From Ectopseudomonas guguanensis (lineage in GTDB: Bacteria; Pseudomonadota; Gammaproteobacteria; Pseudomonadales; Pseudomonadaceae): a DNA stretch of 64,000 nucleotides. The notes beneath the pieces are model-generated. The model made no database searches. It was not told the DNA's origin and worked only from the letters and a program-made list of their open reading frames with translations. The stretch covers positions 62,001-126,000 of the forward strand of contig NZ_FNJJ01000004.1 of assembly GCF_900104265.1 (NCBI RefSeq), read 5' to 3'. Position numbers and translations under genes: made by a program. Positions within the stretch are counted from its first letter, which is position 1, and every line of letters starts with the position of its first letter. This document shows positions 55,371 through 63,783 of the stretch, one piece after another.

Positions 55371-56566
55371 AAGCGTCCCCAGGCAGGCCGCAGGCCACAG
55401 GCTCGAACCTGCAGCCTGCAGCCTGCAGCCTGCAGCTACCGCCTCTGGCGGCTTACATCCATATCCCCTGGTGCGTGCGCAAATGTCCTTACTGCGACTT
55501 CAACTCCCACGCTGCCGGGCCGAGCCTGCCTGAAGAGGAATACGTCGACGCGCTGCTGGCCGACCTCGACGTCGACCTGCAACACGTGCACGGCCGGCCG
55601 CTGACTTCGATTTTCTTCGGCGGCGGCACCCCAAGCCTGTTCTCCGACCGCGCCCTGGGCCGTCTGCTGGAGGGCATCGAACGGCGTGTGACCTTCGCGC
55701 CGGATATCGAGATCACCCTGGAGGCCAACCCCGGCACCTTCGAGCAGGCCAAATTCAAGGGCTATCGCAGCCTCGGCATCAATCGCCTGTCCATCGGCGT
55801 GCAGAGTTTTCAGGAAGCCAAGCTCAAGGCGCTGGGGCGCATCCACGATGGCAACGAGGCAATCCGCGCTGCCGATATGGCGCGCGCCGCCGGCTTCGAC
55901 AATTTCAACCTCGACCTGATGCACGGCCTGCCCGAGCAGAGCATCGAGGACGCCCTGTTCGACCTGCGCACCGCCATCAGCCAGGGCCCGACGCACCTCT
56001 CCTGGTACCAGCTGACCATGGAGCCGAACACGGTGTTCTGGAGCCAGCCGCCGGTGCTGCCGGAGGACGATCTGCTGTGGGACATCCAGGAGGCCGGCCA
56101 GGCCCTGCTGGCGGCCGAGGGTTACCTGCAGTACGAGGTGTCCGCCTACGCCCGGCCAGGCAAGCAGGCGCGGCACAATCTCAACTACTGGACCTTCGGT
56201 GATTTTCTCGGCATCGGTGCCGGCGCCCACGCCAAGCTGAGCACGACTGACGGGCGCATCCTGCGCACCTGGAAGACCCGCCTGCCCAAGGACTATCTGG
56301 ACCCGGCCAAGCCCTTCCAGGCGGGTGAGCGCGTGCTCGGCGCCGACGAGCTGCCCTTCGAATTTCTCATGAACGTGCTGCGCCTGACCGAAGGCGCACC
56401 CGTCGAGCTGTTCAACCAACGCACCGGCCTGCCGCTGCAGCAGCTCGAGCAGGCACGCCGCGAAGCCGAACGCCAGGGCCTGTTGCAGGCCGATCCGGCG
56501 CGCCTGGTGGCCACCGCCAGGGGCCAGCTGTTCCTCAACGACCTGCTGCAGCACTTCCTGCCCTGA
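55367..56566 (+). CDS. hemW: Heme chaperone HemW (HemN-like radical SAM)
   Basis: From the ATG at 55367, overlapping the rdgB stop, the protein is 399 residues. The radical-SAM cysteines are in '[17 protein letters not shown]' (CX3CX2C), with '[12 protein letters not shown]' and '[20 protein letters not shown]' following. HemW binds heme and delivers it to target proteins. The first ~25 residues ([20 protein letters not shown]) are unlike other HemW starts and are encoded partly by four CCTGCAG heptamers. No other ATG or GTG lies between the repeat and the conserved domain. Confidence 0.92.
   Translation: MKASPGRPQATGSNLQPAACSLQLPPLAAYIHIPWCVRKCPYCDFNSHAAGPSLPEEEYVDALLADLDVDLQHVHGRPLTSIFFGGGTPSLFSDRALGRLLEGIERRVTFAPDIEITLEANPGTFEQAKFKGYRSLGINRLSIGVQSFQEAKLKALGRIHDGNEAIRAADMARAAGFDNFNLDLMHGLPEQSIEDALFDLRTAISQGPTHLSWYQLTMEPNTVFWSQPPVLPEDDLLWDIQEAGQALLAAEGYLQYEVSAYARPGKQARHNLNYWTFGDFLGIGAGAHAKLSTTDGRILRTWKTRLPKDYLDPAKPFQAGERVLGADELPFEFLMNVLRLTEGAPVELFNQRTGLPLQQLEQARREAERQGLLQADPARLVATARGQLFLNDLLQHFLP
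55408..55435 (+). repeat. CCTGCAG heptamer tandem repeat inside hemW
   Basis: Four exact head-to-tail copies of CCTGCAG occupy 55408-55435, about 14 codons after the hemW ATG. Because seven is not a multiple of three, gain or loss of one unit would shift the reading frame. Confidence 0.92.
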
Positions 56567-56842
56567 GGCGCGCCCGGCTGCCGGCTGGAAGGCCGGCGTC
56601 CGCCTCGCGCGTGGCGCGCTGGCGTCGTGCCCCGCCACTCGGGTGCCATGTCCGCCCGCTCCAACAGAACCGCACCGGCAAACGACCAAACGAGACGCAA
56701 TAGACCCTGCAGGTGAGACAGGCGTCCAACTTAGCGCCCTCGCCTCGCGCCGCTCGGCCTGGCTGTGAAGTGCATAGCGATTTTCTGGCACCCGCGTACC
56801 TAGACTGCCCCCTTTCGCCTTACCAGAGGAAGGAGCAATGGC

Positions 56843-57511
56843 ATGTCAAAACGCTGGATAACCGCCGTGGTCGCCACGGTAATAGTGGGCGGCACCCTGG
56901 GCTTCGTGCTGTCGGAAGCCCTGCAGCCAGAAGGCGACACGGCGCAGAAGCAACCGGCAGGCTCGCCGGCCAGCCCCGCTGCTCCGGCCCTCGCCACCGC
57001 CGCCGCACCGGCCACGCTGCCGGACGCTGAGGGCAGGACGCAAGCGCAACCGAGCGCCAGCACACCGGCAGCGGCGCAAGTGACGCTGTGGCAAGCCGCG
57101 TCGCTGCAGGAAGAGGAAACGGACGGCATCGTCCGTCACCTCACCCAGCTCGATCCTCAGCAGCTGACAACCCTGCATACCGGCCAGGTCGTGGCCTTTG
57201 CCCTGCCGGGACGCCAGCACCCCGTGCGTGCGCGCCTTGGCGAAACCCGCAATACCGCCGGCAGCGCCGTCTGGCATGGCGCCCTGCTCGACGGCGATGC
57301 GATGGAAAGCATGACCCTGGTGCGCGGCACGCTGGAAACCCACATCACCCTCGCCACCCTCGACGGCAGCCTGTCGATCATCGTCGACAACGCCACCGGC
57401 AAGACCGTGATCACCGACGAGAACCAGCTGGTGTTGCGCGCCGACCCCAACGATCACCTGCATTACCAGCACAAGGAACTGCCTCCCCTGCCGCCGCCCG
57501 CCCAGGGCTGA
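56843..57511 (+). CDS. Membrane-anchored propeptide-like partner of the downstream metalloprotease
   Basis: The 222-residue protein has a membrane helix (about 5-27, 'WITAVVATVIVGGTLGFVL'), an Ala/Pro-rich linker (about 35-78), and a globular domain (about 80-205). The domain contains 'QQLTTLHTGQVVAFALPG', 'VWHGALLDGDAMESMTLVRG' and 'ITLATLDGSLSIIVDN', which matches in layout the N-terminal propeptide of M12/M72-type secreted metalloproteases ('gq..lplPdG', 'W.G.l.g', 'G.i.t.dG'). The protease gene 37 bases downstream lacks such a propeptide. It may be a trans-acting folding aid or inhibitor tethered in the inner membrane. Homology is by eye only. Confidence 0.68.
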   Translation: MSKRWITAVVATVIVGGTLGFVLSEALQPEGDTAQKQPAGSPASPAAPALATAAAPATLPDAEGRTQAQPSASTPAAAQVTLWQAASLQEEETDGIVRHLTQLDPQQLTTLHTGQVVAFALPGRQHPVRARLGETRNTAGSAVWHGALLDGDAMESMTLVRGTLETHITLATLDGSLSIIVDNATGKTVITDENQLVLRADPNDHLHYQHKELPPLPPPAQG

Positions 57512-57548
57512 TGCACCTCTCTTACCCCCCCGCACAAGGATCGCAGAC

Positions 57549-59339
57549 ATGAAGAACGTGCAATGGTTATCCGCTCTGGCCCTGGCTCTGGCCGCCCATC
57601 ACGCCCAGGCCAGCCCCGAGACCGTCGATATCATGGTGCTCTACACCAAGGACGCCCAGGCCCTGCCCAATGGCCGCGACATCGACGCGCGCATCGCCAG
57701 CTACATTGAGTACACCAACAACGCCTACGCCAAGAGCGGGGTCAACCTGCGCCTGCGCCTGGTGCACAAGCAGCTGCTCGACTGGGCCGACTACTACGAC
57801 GTGTCATCGGCCAACCTCAACAAGTTCACCTACGACACCCGCGTGCAGCGTCTGCGCGAGCAGTACGGCGCGGACCTGGTGCAGCTGATCAACCGCACCA
57901 CCCAGGGGCAGGGCTACGGCGTCTGCGGCATCGCCTGGATGGGCACCGGGCCGAAGAACAGCGACCGCTTCAACAGCGGCGCCAAGGAGATGGCCTACGG
58001 CCTGACCGGGGTCGACTGCAGCCTCAGCACCTTCGCCCACGAGGCCGGCCACAACATGGGTCTGCGCCACTCCTACGAGCAGGATCTGCAGGAAGGCTAC
58101 TACAACGCCAACGGCCACAACGGCACCCATGAGTGGAGCCGCGGCTACGGCGTGCAGGGTCAGTTCAGCACCATCATGGCCTACCCCCAGGTGTTCGGCG
58201 CGCGCCGCCAGGCGCCGGTGTTCTCCAACCCGCAGCTGCGCGACAGCGAATGCGCCAATCAGGCCTGCGGCCAGCACGAGCTTGCCGACGCGGTGCGTGC
58301 GCTGAACGCCATGGCCAGCCAGATCGCGGCATTCCGCCCGACTCTGGTACCCATCACCGGCAATCCGGGAACCACCAACCCCGGTACGCCGCCGGCCGAG
58401 CTGGCATGGTGCAGCAAACCGGCGCTGCAGGGGCTGGTACGCAATGGCGAATTCACCAACAGCGAAGGCTGGCGTGGACTCTTCGGCCAGTCCGACCTGA
58501 GCCTGGTCAACGTGGCCCTGAACTGCCGCGACAATGCCCTGCAGATGGACGCGCGCGGCTTCGACATCCTGGCCACACCGGTCAGCGGCCTGCGTGAGGG
58601 TGTGCAGTATCGGCTGAGGGCCAACAGCATGCTCAAGGCCCGCAACAGCCGCGAAGACGTGCGCCTGGCGATCCTCCAGGAGGGCGTCGACGGCCGCCTG
58701 ACCTACAGCGCGGAGCAGTCGACCAGTCTCTCGGTCAGCGGCAACGAGTTCAGTCGCCTGGAAAAAACCTTCACCTACCGTGCGCCCGCCAACGCGCGCG
58801 AGCTTTATGTGGCGGTCTGGAGCGAAAGCGGCAGCAGCCTGCTGATCGACGAAGTGGAGCTGCAGGAGGTTCAGAGCAACACGCCGCCAGCGGCACCGGC
58901 GCAGTTCGGCTGGGACTTCGAGAGTGGCATCGGCGGCTGGTCCGGTTACCACGGCAGCACGCGAATGAGCACCTACGCCAGCAGCGGTCGCCAGGCGCTC
59001 GAGGCCTACCAGCGCGAGTACGAAGGCTCCGGCGCCAGCGTCAGCCTGCTCGGCAACCTGGAGGCCGGCAAGCGCTACCGCATCGAAGCGGACCTGAGCA
59101 TCGGTCGCAGCGCCTCGGTCAGCGCCGTCGCCTATGCCTACCTCTACGTGGAGGACAGCAGCGGGCGCGGTCAGTACCTGCCGCTCGGTCAACGCAACAC
59201 CCGCGGCGGCAGCTGGAGCAGGCTGCAGCATGAAGTGCAGCTGCCTGCCGGCCCCCTGCGCCGTGCCGAGCTGTTGCTGCTTGGCACGCAACGCAGCCAG
59301 TCGCTGTTCATCGACAACGTCAGCGTGACCCGGCTGTAA
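57549..59339 (+). CDS. Secreted zinc metalloprotease (reprolysin/M12-like) with two C-terminal jelly-roll modules
   Basis: The 596-residue protein has its own signal peptide ('MKNVQWLSALALALAAHHAQA') and goes straight into the catalytic domain ('ETVDIMVLYTKDAQALPNGR'). The metzincin motif is His164-Glu165...His168...His174 ('FAHEAGHNMGLRH') with a Met-turn at Met210 ('STIMAYP'). After a Pro/Thr linker (about 270-290), two beta-sandwich modules follow (about 295-445, 'NGEFTNSEGWRGLFGQ', and 455-596, 'WDFESGIGGWSGYHGS'), resembling CBM4/9-type carbohydrate binding. The usual N-terminal propeptide is missing and appears as the separate upstream gene. Probable role: extracellular proteolysis with surface or polysaccharide targeting. 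Confidence 0.9.
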   Translation: MKNVQWLSALALALAAHHAQASPETVDIMVLYTKDAQALPNGRDIDARIASYIEYTNNAYAKSGVNLRLRLVHKQLLDWADYYDVSSANLNKFTYDTRVQRLREQYGADLVQLINRTTQGQGYGVCGIAWMGTGPKNSDRFNSGAKEMAYGLTGVDCSLSTFAHEAGHNMGLRHSYEQDLQEGYYNANGHNGTHEWSRGYGVQGQFSTIMAYPQVFGARRQAPVFSNPQLRDSECANQACGQHELADAVRALNAMASQIAAFRPTLVPITGNPGTTNPGTPPAELAWCSKPALQGLVRNGEFTNSEGWRGLFGQSDLSLVNVALNCRDNALQMDARGFDILATPVSGLREGVQYRLRANSMLKARNSREDVRLAILQEGVDGRLTYSAEQSTSLSVSGNEFSRLEKTFTYRAPANARELYVAVWSESGSSLLIDEVELQEVQSNTPPAAPAQFGWDFESGIGGWSGYHGSTRMSTYASSGRQALEAYQREYEGSGASVSLLGNLEAGKRYRIEADLSIGRSASVSAVAYAYLYVEDSSGRGQYLPLGQRNTRGGSWSRLQHEVQLPAGPLRRAELLLLGTQRSQSLFIDNVSVTRL

Positions 59340-59344
59340 GCCAG

Positions 59345-59375
59345 CGCGCCCGTGGCCCACGCAAACACGGGCGCG
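59345..59375 (+). terminator. Hairpin after the metalloprotease gene
   Basis: The arms CGCGCCCGTG (59345-59354) and CACGGGCGCG (59366-59375) pair perfectly, six bases after the stop. There is no T-run, so confidence is limited. Confidence 0.45.
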
Positions 59376-59684
59376 TCAGCGCCGAATGCGCCCGGCTCAG
59401 GCCGGGTGCGGCCTGGATAGCCGCGCACACGAGACCGGCCCGCGCGGGTGCACACAGGTCGATACGAATCCGTTAGTCTATGGCGCCGGAACGTGCGCCA
59501 ACAGAGCTCGCCCGCGCGCTAGCCGCACGCAGGCACCTCGACGCCCGCCAGTGCGGCATCCCCTTTCGTTTGCCCGGCACCGGCCAGCTGCGCAGAGACG
59601 GCCAATGCCGTTCATGCCCCTTCGCCGTGCGGTCGGCCAACCTGCTGCGCGACCCGTTCTGCGCCGCGTCAACAAGGAGCCCCA
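59376..59684. other. Intergenic region without a supported gene
   Basis: About 310 GC-rich bases separate the metalloprotease hairpin from the DUF3392 gene. Open frames cross it on both strands but have no signal sequence, family motif or convincing ribosome site. The promoter for the DUF3392 gene should lie here; I could not define it. Confidence 0.5.
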
Positions 59685-60008
59685 ATGGATTTGCTACTGG
59701 ACCTGATCGTCACCCTGTCGCGCTGGAGCCGCAGCCACCTTGGCGACATTTCCCTGGCCATCATGGCCACCCTGCTGGTGCTGTTCGGCCCGGCCATCAA
59801 CGCCTGGGTTCAGCGCACCATCGGCAACCTCAACTTCGTGCTGCGCACCCTGCTGTTCGTGGTGTTCTGCGCGGTCGGCTACGGCCTGGCGATCGTCTTT
59901 CTCACGCCCTGGCTGGCCAAGGGCCTGGCGCACTTCAACAACTACACCCTGGCCCCGGTGCTGATCCTGATCTTCGTGGTGATCGGCATCATGGCCGACC
60001 GCAATTAG
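59685..60008 (+). CDS. DUF3392 membrane protein
   Basis: The 107-residue protein starts behind an AAGGAG site. It has three hydrophobic segments (about 20-40, 50-72 and 83-103, the last 'YTLAPVLILIFVVIGIMADR'). The layout matches DUF3392, a small inner-membrane family with no known function. It appears monocistronic. Confidence 0.87.
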   Translation: MDLLLDLIVTLSRWSRSHLGDISLAIMATLLVLFGPAINAWVQRTIGNLNFVLRTLLFVVFCAVGYGLAIVFLTPWLAKGLAHFNNYTLAPVLILIFVVIGIMADRN

Positions 60009-60085
60009 GGCCTGCCGCCAGCGGCAGGTGCTCACAGCTGCCGCGCGCAAGGTGCAGCGTGCGCAGCACATAACGAGTTGCCGGC

Positions 60086-60106
60086 GGTTCGCACGGCGCA
60101 CCCTAC
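60086..60106. repeat. Single inverted copy of the GGTGCGC/GTAGGG repeat
   Basis: GGTTCGCACGGCGCACCCTA (60086-60105) is an inverted, slightly diverged copy of the family seen as a tandem block at 9061-9375. Confidence 0.8.
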
Positions 60107-60139
60107 GCAGCCACCGGCCAATACCAGAGCCCCCATGAA

Positions 60140-60173
60140 AAACGCCGCGCTCCGGTGAAGGAGCGCGGCGTTT
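60140..60173 (-). terminator. Intrinsic terminator of the DUF1329 gene
   Basis: The arms AAACGCCGCGCTCC and GGAGCGCGGCGTTT pair perfectly over 14 bases, followed on the minus strand by TTCATG. The hairpin lies about 30 bases after the DUF1329 stop. Confidence 0.85.
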
Positions 60174-60203
60174 CGCTTGTACCAGCGCCGCTGGCCGCCT
60201 GGC

Positions 60204-61547
60204 TCAGTTACCTTCGCGACGCAGGGCCTGCGGGGTGAAGTCGCGCGGGCTCAGCCGGGCGTTGAAGTCGTACATCTTCTCGTTGTTGTCCAGGCCGTCA
60301 GCGAAGTAGCGGCCACCCTTGAGGTCGTAGATGGTCTCCAGGGTCGAGCCAAACATCGGTACGTCGTAGTAGCTGATCGGGTGCGCTTCCTGCAGGCCGA
60401 TCAGCGCGCCGCTGCGGTCATACAGGTCGACGGCGAGGATCTGCCAGCTGTCCTCGTCCAGGTAGAAGCGGCGTTTGGCGTAAGGGTGGCTGAAACCGGT
60501 GCGCAGGTCCGCCTCCACCACCCAGACGCGATGCAACTCGTAGCGCAGCAGCTCGGGGTTGATGTGCCTGGCCTGCAGGATGTCGGCATAGGGAATGCCC
60601 TGCTGGTGCACCGCGTAGCTGTTGTAGGGCACCAGCATCTCGCGTTTGCCCAGCAGCTGCCACTCGTAGCGATCCGGCGCACCGTTGTAGGCGTCGACCT
60701 GGTCGGCAGTGGCCATGCCGTTGGTATCGGGCTGCAGGGTGTCGTAGGCGAGCATCGGCAGGCGGCGCACGCGACGCTCGCCGCGGTTGAAGCGCCAGGC
60801 CTTGCGGATCGCCAGCACCTGATCGAGGGTTTCCTGCACCACCAGGGCAGAGCCGGCCAGCTTGGCCGGCGCCACCACCTTGTACTTGTAGTGGAACAGA
60901 GTGTTGTCCAAGTCCTGCGGAGCTATGCCCTCACGGCCGTAGACGAAGTAGATGTCACGCTCGAGCTTGAGCAGGTTGTAGCTGCCGTTGGCGAGCACCG
61001 CCGCCTGGTTGGTGGCCATGCTGATCTGGTCGCCGCGGTAACGCATGACGTGGTTCCAGATCGCCTCCTGGCCGTTCTGCGCAATGGGGAACGGCACGCC
61101 GGCCGCGGCGCCCTGCACGCCATTGCCGCCGGAGATCAGCTCGGCATTGAGCGCATTGAAGCGCGTGGCATCGTAGATGCGCTGTGGCGCGGCGGCGCTG
61201 CGACGAGTCGGGAACACGCGCAGGTAGAAGCTGGGGTTCTGCTGCAGCAGGGCCTTGAGGCCGACCGGCAGTTGTTGCTCGTACTGCGCCAGGTTCTGGC
61301 CATCGACGCGATACAGCGGCTTGTCGCCTACGTAGGGGTCCGGGTGGTGCATGCCTGGCTGGTAACCGGCTGGCGGCGTGGACAGGCCGCCTGACCACGC
61401 CGGGATGGTGCCCGCCGCATTGCCCGCACGCTCGCCGCCCAGTGGGGTCAGGTCCTGCTCCAGGCGTGCAGCCTGGCTGGCGTCGACCTTGGCCTGAGCC
61501 TGAAAGGCCAGGGCGGTCAGCAGAAGAATGGAAACCGATCTCAACAC
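60204..61547 (-). CDS. Secreted DUF1329 outer-membrane-lipoprotein-sorting-like protein
   Basis: A GTG at 61547, six bases after AAGGAG, gives 447 residues starting 'VLRSVSILLLTALAFQAQA', a good signal peptide; the ATG at 61586 would bury it. The body contains the DUF1329 marks 'LTPLGGERAGNAAGTIPAWSG', 'YDPHPDPYVGDKPLY'-type region, and 'VWVVEADLRTGFSHPYAKRR' with 'FYLDEDSWQILAVDLYD'. The family has a LolA/LolB-like fold, is often linked to RND exporters or ester metabolism, and lacks a settled function. No such partner lies nearby, so it stands alone here. Confidence 0.88.
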   Translation of the reverse strand: MLRSVSILLLTALAFQAQAKVDASQAARLEQDLTPLGGERAGNAAGTIPAWSGGLSTPPAGYQPGMHHPDPYVGDKPLYRVDGQNLAQYEQQLPVGLKALLQQNPSFYLRVFPTRRSAAAPQRIYDATRFNALNAELISGGNGVQGAAAGVPFPIAQNGQEAIWNHVMRYRGDQISMATNQAAVLANGSYNLLKLERDIYFVYGREGIAPQDLDNTLFHYKYKVVAPAKLAGSALVVQETLDQVLAIRKAWRFNRGERRVRRLPMLAYDTLQPDTNGMATADQVDAYNGAPDRYEWQLLGKREMLVPYNSYAVHQQGIPYADILQARHINPELLRYELHRVWVVEADLRTGFSHPYAKRRFYLDEDSWQILAVDLYDRSGALIGLQEAHPISYYDVPMFGSTLETIYDLKGGRYFADGLDNNEKMYDFNARLSPRDFTPQALRREGN

Positions 61548-61627
61548 AATGCTCTCCTTGCGGCGCCATGGCAGCGGCGTCGCCAATATCTACAGGCCTT
61601 GCAGGCATGCTTATCGTTGTTGTGTAT

Positions 61628-61773
61628 TGAGAGCCTTTTCACGATCTCGCGAGCTAGCGCGATACAAGGCAAAAGCAAGCGAGGAAGCAGAGTTTACAAG
61701 TGGTAAAAGAGCATCCGAGCTTGTTTTTAACGCAGTAGCGCCGACGCGCAGCAGATCGTGAACAGGTTCTGAG
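61628..61773. repeat. MITE-like element with imperfect terminal inverted repeats
   Basis: The left end GAGAGCCTTTTCACGATCT (61630-61648) is matched in inverse at the right end by AGATCGTGAACAGGTTCTGA (61754-61773). They share an exact TTCACGATCT core and about 17 of 21 positions. The interior is AT-richer than the surroundings and has no long frame. About 146 bases in total, it fits a non-autonomous miniature element between the DUF1329 gene and trmB. Confidence 0.65.
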
Positions 61774-61838
61774 GTGAGGCGCCATCCTGGCCGTCGGTTT
61801 ATCCCGATCTAGTCATGCATCCTTCAGGTTCTAGCCTA

Positions 61839-61864
61839 GGCGATCCCTGTCGACAGGGATCGCC
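61839..61864 (-). terminator. Perfect 26-base palindrome downstream of trmB
   Basis: GGCGATCCCTGTC and GACAGGGATCGCC form a perfect inverted repeat just beyond the trmB stop. No U-run follows, so termination or another role is possible. Confidence 0.55.
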
Positions 61865-61870
61865 CGGTCA

Positions 61871-62587
61871 TCATTGCTGGCGCTGGAACTTGAGGTCCCA
61901 TACGCCGTGACCGAGGCGTTCGCCACGGCGTTCGAACTTGGTTACCGGGCGCTCCTCGGGGCGCGGCACGTAGGTGCCATCGGCAGCCAGGTTGCGATAG
62001 CCCGGTGCCGCGTTCATCACCTCGAGCATGTGCTCGGCATAATTCTCCCAGTCGGTGGCCATGTGCAGCACACCGCCGATCTTCAGCTTGCTGCGCACCA
62101 GCTCGGCGAAGGCCGGCTGCACGATGCGGCGCTTGTGGTGGCGGGACTTGTGCCAGGGATCAGGGAAGAACAGCAACACGCGATCGAGACTGGCATCGGC
62201 GACGCAATCACGCAGCACTTCCAGCGCATCGCAGCTGTACACACGGATGTTGCTCAGGTTCTGCGCCATGGCGCCATTGAGCAGCGCACCGACACCGGGC
62301 TTGTGCACCTCGACGCCGATGAAATCCTGCTCGGGCGCGGCGGCGGCCATCTCCAGGGTGGAATGGCCCATGCCGAAGCCGATCTCGAAGGTGCGCGGCG
62401 CGCTGCGCCCGAACACCTGATCGAAGTCACGCAGGCCGTCTTCCAGTTCCAGGCCGAACAGCGGCCAACCCTTGTCGATGCCACGCTGCTGGCCTTCGGT
62501 CATGCGCCCGGCGCGCATCACGAAGCTCTTGATGGTACGGCGCTGGCGACCGTCTTCGGTCAGTTCGGGCTGTTGGGTATCGGTCAT
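61871..62587 (-). CDS. trmB: tRNA (guanine-N7-)-methyltransferase
   Basis: The 238-residue SAM enzyme shows '[20 protein letters not shown]', '[18 protein letters not shown]', '[20 protein letters not shown]' and the C-terminal '[20 protein letters not shown]', all typical of TrmB. It makes m7G46 in tRNA. It starts ten bases after the thiG stop, so it is the third gene of a thiS-thiG-trmB operon. Confidence 0.96.
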   Translation of the reverse strand: MTDTQQPELTEDGRQRRTIKSFVMRAGRMTEGQQRGIDKGWPLFGLELEDGLRDFDQVFGRSAPRTFEIGFGMGHSTLEMAAAAPEQDFIGVEVHKPGVGALLNGAMAQNLSNIRVYSCDALEVLRDCVADASLDRVLLFFPDPWHKSRHHKRRIVQPAFAELVRSKLKIGGVLHMATDWENYAEHMLEVMNAAPGYRNLAADGTYVPRPEERPVTKFERRGERLGHGVWDLKFQRQQ

Positions 62588-62597
62588 GTGAAGCTCG

Positions 62598-63392
62598 TTA
62601 GTTGATCAGGCCGGTGAGGGGCGACGACGCACTGGCATAAAGTTTCTTCGGCATACGGCCGGCCAGGTAGGCCAGGCGACCAGCCTCGACGGCATGCTGC
62701 ATGGCACGCGCCATCAGCACCGGGTTCTGCGCTTCGGCGATGGCGCTGTTCATCAGCACCGCCTCGCAGCCCAGCTCCATGGCGATGGTGGCATCGGAGG
62801 CCGTGCCCACGCCGGCATCGACCAGCACCGGCACCTTGGATTCCTCGAGGATGATGCGCAGGTTGTAGGGGTTGCAGATGCCCAGGCCCGAGCCGATCAG
62901 GCCGGCCAGCGGCATCACCGCGATACAGCCGATCTCGGCCAGCTGGCGAGCAATGATCGGATCGTCGCTGGTGTACACCATGACGTCGAAGCCGTCCTTG
63001 ACCAGCACTTCGGCGGCCTTGATGGTTTCGATCACGTTGGGAAACAAGGTTTTCTGGTCGGCCAGCACTTCCAGCTTGACCAGGTTGTGGCCGTCGAGCA
63101 GCTCACGCGCCAGGCGGCAGGTGCGCACGGCCTCGACGGCGTCGTAGCAGCCGGCGGTGTTGGGCAGGATGGTGTACTTGTCCGGGCTGATCACGTCGAG
63201 CAGGTTCGGCTCGCCGGGATTCTGGCCGATATTGGTGCGGCGCACGGCCACGGTGACGATCTCGGCGCCGGAAGCGGCGATGGCGTCACGGGTTTCGTCC
63301 ATATCCTTGTACTTGCCGGTCCCCACCAGCAGGCGCGACTGGAACGTACGACCGGCCAGGGTGAAGGGCTTGTCGCTGCGAACTTGGCTCAT
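62598..63392 (-). CDS. thiG: Thiazole synthase ThiG
   Basis: The 264-residue TIM-barrel enzyme has '[20 protein letters not shown]', '[20 protein letters not shown]', '[19 protein letters not shown]' (with the Schiff-base Lys) and '[20 protein letters not shown]'. It forms the thiazole ring of thiamine using ThiS-thiocarboxylate. It follows thiS by 18 bases. Confidence 0.96.
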   Translation of the reverse strand: MSQVRSDKPFTLAGRTFQSRLLVGTGKYKDMDETRDAIAASGAEIVTVAVRRTNIGQNPGEPNLLDVISPDKYTILPNTAGCYDAVEAVRTCRLARELLDGHNLVKLEVLADQKTLFPNVIETIKAAEVLVKDGFDVMVYTSDDPIIARQLAEIGCIAVMPLAGLIGSGLGICNPYNLRIILEESKVPVLVDAGVGTASDATIAMELGCEAVLMNSAIAEAQNPVLMARAMQHAVEAGRLAYLAGRMPKKLYASASSPLTGLIN

Positions 63393-63410
63393 GGAATACT
63401 CCTCGTGAAG

Positions 63411-63611
63411 TCAACCGCCGCCGATGGCGTGCACCACTTCCACCTGATCGCCTTCGGCGAGCTGGGTGCTGTCGTGCTGGCTGCGTGGAACGATGTCCAG
63501 ATTGAGCTCGACCGCCACACGGCGCCCGGTCAGGTCGAGGCGAACCAACAGGTCGGCGACGCTCTGGTTATCCGGCAGTTCGAAGGGTTCACCATTCAAC
63601 TGGATACGCAT
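63411..63611 (-). CDS. thiS: Sulfur carrier protein ThiS
   Basis: The 66-residue ubiquitin-like protein starts 'MRIQLNGEPFELPDNQSVAD' and ends 'VVHAIGGG', supplying the C-terminal Gly-Gly that becomes the thiocarboxylate. 'GRRVAVELNLDIVPRSQHD' is the conserved middle. It heads the thiS-thiG-trmB operon. Confidence 0.94.
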   Translation of the reverse strand: MRIQLNGEPFELPDNQSVADLLVRLDLTGRRVAVELNLDIVPRSQHDSTQLAEGDQVEVVHAIGGG

Positions 63612-63727
63612 GACGACTCGGTCACAACTAGGAAGAGGGCCGGCATTCTAGCCCGACAGCCGTCTGCGACCAAGGCTAAAAGGCGCCATTCGTCCTCATT
63701 TCTGACGCCAGGGTCAGGTCGGACACA

Positions 63728-63748
63728 GTAGGGTGCGCCGTGCGCACC
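63728..63748. repeat. Single copy of the GTAGGGTGCGCC repeat
   Basis: GTAGGGTGCGCCGTGCGCAC begins at 63728, between thiS and the DUF423 gene. It matches the tandem block at 9061-9375. Confidence 0.82.
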
Positions 63749-63783
63749 GCCAGTCGTCCCAGCGCCTGAACAGCGCACGCGGC

